Source of the DNA: an uncultured Moraxellaceae bacterium
GTDB taxonomy: Bacteria > Pseudomonadota > Gammaproteobacteria > Pseudomonadales > Moraxellaceae
Direction of reading: 5' to 3'
NCBI GenBank assembly: GCA_937952925.1
Contig: CALFYA010000058.1
Span: forward strand, 1-7,656
Length of the DNA: 7,656 nt
Both the position numbers and the translations under genes were made by a program. Each line of letters opens with the position of its first letter. The stretch's first letter is position 1. Below are positions 6,225 through 7,656 of this stretch, piece after piece. The notes below the pieces were generated by a model that saw only the letters and a program-made list of their open reading frames with translations, had not been told where the DNA came from and did no database searches.

Positions 6225-6253
6225 AAAATAATGACATATTTAACGGTGATCAA
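6225..6253 (-). promoter_or_regulatory. Candidate sigma-70 promoter for the diguanylate cyclase gene
   Basis: On the minus strand, TTGATC (6253-6248) and TATTTT (6230-6225) are separated by exactly 17 nt, each matching four of six consensus bases. It lies between the amtB terminator and the cyclase start at 6156, in the AT-rich part of the spacer. The leader would be about 60 nt. It is plausible by position, but the hexamers are only fair. Confidence 0.4.
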
Positions 6254-6269
6254 TAAGAAATTTTTGTAT

Positions 6270-6297
6270 AAAAAACGGGTGCCTATGGCACCCGTTT
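6270..6297 (-). terminator. Intrinsic terminator of amtB
   Basis: Read on the minus strand, AAACGGGTGCC (6297-6287), a 3-nt loop ATA and GGCACCCGTTT (6283-6273) form a perfect 11-bp stem, and the T-run continues to 6270. It lies 26 nt after the amtB stop and should end that transcript cleanly, separating amtB from the cyclase gene. On the plus strand the stem is followed only by TTTGTAAA, so it is mainly one-directional. Confidence 0.92.
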
Positions 6298-6322
6298 GTA
6301 AAGATTAAGAGGATGATTAGGA

Positions 6323-7656
6323 TTATTCGACACGTTCGCCGTGTTGTGATACATCCAAACCTTCACGCTCTTCTTCTTCACTGACCCGCAGACCGATGAT
6401 CACATCTACGATTTTGAGCAAGATAAAGGTCATGATGCCGCTGTACACGATGGTGGCCAAGACACCCTCGACTTGCACCCACAATTGTTGTGCAAGTGGC
6501 AGAACAACAGGCACGCCACCAGTAACCGCTTCAGTTGCAAAGAAGGCGGTCAGGATCGCACCCGCGATACCACCGATCCCGTGCAAGCCAAACGCATCCA
6601 GCGAATCGTCAGCTTTGAGCAAACGCTTGAGACCAGTTGTACCCCAGAAGCAGATGACCCCTGCCAGCAAACCAATCACCAAGGCACCCGACGCATCGAC
6701 ATAACCCGATGCTGGCGTAATCGCCACCAAACCAGCAATCGCACCTGATGCACCACCGAGTACCGACGCACGACCACGTGCAATCCGCTCAGAAGCCAAC
6801 CATGCGAGTGCTGCTGCTGCTGCTGCCACTTGAGTGACCACCATCGCCATCGCCGAACGGCCATCTGCACCGAGCCAGCTGCCGGCGTTGAAGCCAAACC
6901 AGCCCACCCACAGCAAGCCTGCACCCACCACAGTCAACACCAAGTTGTGCGGTGCCATTGGTTCACGACCCAAACCGACACGACGACCGATCACATATGC
7001 GGCGACCAGACCGGCAATACCGGAGTTGATATGGACGACGGTACCACCCGCAAAATCGAGCGCACCTGCACCAAACAACCAGCCTTTAGCGTGCCAAACC
7101 CAGTGTGCAATCGGGGCATAGACCACTACCACCCACAGTGCAACAAAGGTGAGGAATGCAGAGAACTTCATCCGCTCCGCAAACGAACCTGCCATAATCG
7201 CCACAGTGATAATGGCAAAGGTCATTTGAAAGACCATAAACAGGGTTTCAGGGATGGTATAGGCCGTACCCGCAGCATCCGTCCACAGCTGATCTACCGC
7301 AACACCACTGAGCAAAATACGGTCAAAACCACCAATATAGGGGGCTAAGCCTTCTGAAACGCCATTACCAAACGCCAGCGAATAACCAATCACCACCCAG
7401 ACAATGGTCACCACCGCAGCAGCCGACAAGCTGTGCATCATGGTGCCCAATACGTTTTTCTTACGAACCATCCCACCATAAAACAGCGCCAAACCCGGCA
7501 AGGTCATCATCAAGACCAATGCCGTAGCAATCAGTAGCCACGCGGTATCACCACGATCTACTTTGGGTTTTTCAGCTTCGGCGGGTGCAGCTTCAGCGGC
7601 TGGAGCAGCTTCTGCAACCACTGGCGCGGCTTCAGCTGGCGTACCTACTTCAGCAG
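6323..7656 (-). CDS. amtB: Ammonium transporter AmtB (5' end outside window)
   Basis: AmtB is a trimeric inner-membrane channel that conducts ammonium and is usually gated by the PII protein GlnK. About 443 residues are visible. The family hallmarks are all here: DTAWLLIATALVLMMTLPGLALFYGG and MVRKKNVLG after the N-terminal region, FQMTF (the two gate phenylalanines), DFAGGTVVHIN with the conserved Asp and first pore His, FGFNAGSWLG with the ammonium-site Phe and Ser, and FGLHGIGGIAGA with the second pore His. The C-terminal cytoplasmic tail ends EGLDVSQHGE, typical of GlnK-responsive members. A start at the GTG at 7619-7621 is unlikely: the frame stays open to the window edge, and the extra N-terminal region is an Ala/Glu/Pro-rich stretch that normally follows a cleaved signal peptide in this family. 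No glnK is visible; it would be expected upstream, beyond 7656. Confidence 0.95.
   Translation of the reverse strand, partial: AEVGTPAEAAPVVAEAAPAAEAAPAEAEKPKVDRGDTAWLLIATALVLMMTLPGLALFYGGMVRKKNVLGTMMHSLSAAAVVTIVWVVIGYSLAFGNGVSEGLAPYIGGFDRILLSGVAVDQLWTDAAGTAYTIPETLFMVFQMTFAIITVAIMAGSFAERMKFSAFLTFVALWVVVVYAPIAHWVWHAKGWLFGAGALDFAGGTVVHINSGIAGLVAAYVIGRRVGLGREPMAPHNLVLTVVGAGLLWVGWFGFNAGSWLGADGRSAMAMVVTQVAAAAAALAWLASERIARGRASVLGGASGAIAGLVAITPASGYVDASGALVIGLLAGVICFWGTTGLKRLLKADDSLDAFGLHGIGGIAGAILTAFFATEAVTGGVPVVLPLAQQLWVQVEGVLATIVYSGIMTFILLKIVDVIIGLRVSEEEEREGLDVSQHGERVE

Overview
This window most resembles chromosomal DNA from a gammaproteobacterium, probably Moraxellaceae or a close relative. The main reasons are the gene order nrdR-ribD-(D12 adenine methylase)-ribE and the sequence character of AmtB and NrdR. 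The genus cannot be fixed from the sequence. I see no tRNA, rRNA, CRISPR array, transposase or phage gene.

Layout. Left part (1-1371), AT-richer and accessory in character: an intact BrnA-type antitoxin gene (minus) is preceded by a BrnT-like reading frame that keeps only the C-terminal part and has no normal start. Two short plus-strand genes of unknown function follow. One encodes a zinc-ribbon protein with three membrane segments. The other encodes a 77-residue helical, charged protein with a GTG start and a near-perfect ribosome binding site. At 1372-1469 the plus-strand genes and the minus-strand operon converge, and this spacer carries a 14-bp tandem repeat.

Centre (1470-4990, all minus): a compact nrdR-ribD-methylase-ribE cluster. 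nrdR and ribD overlap by 4 nt, and the next two junctions are 9 nt each, so the four genes are almost certainly cotranscribed and partly translationally coupled. NrdR represses ribonucleotide reductase genes. RibD and RibE carry out early and last steps of riboflavin synthesis. The gene between them encodes a full-length DNA N6-adenine methyltransferase with no restriction enzyme beside it, and it is the most interesting item in the window.

Right part (5050-7656, minus): a GAF-GGDEF diguanylate cyclase with intact active site and inhibitory site, preceded by a plausible promoter. Upstream of that is a strong intrinsic terminator, which closes an AmtB ammonium channel gene whose 5' end lies beyond the window.

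The window therefore combines housekeeping metabolism and regulation (riboflavin, dNTP control, c-di-GMP, ammonium) with a possible epigenetic gene built into the riboflavin operon and a decayed toxin-antitoxin locus. I do not see a convincing novel multi-gene defence system.
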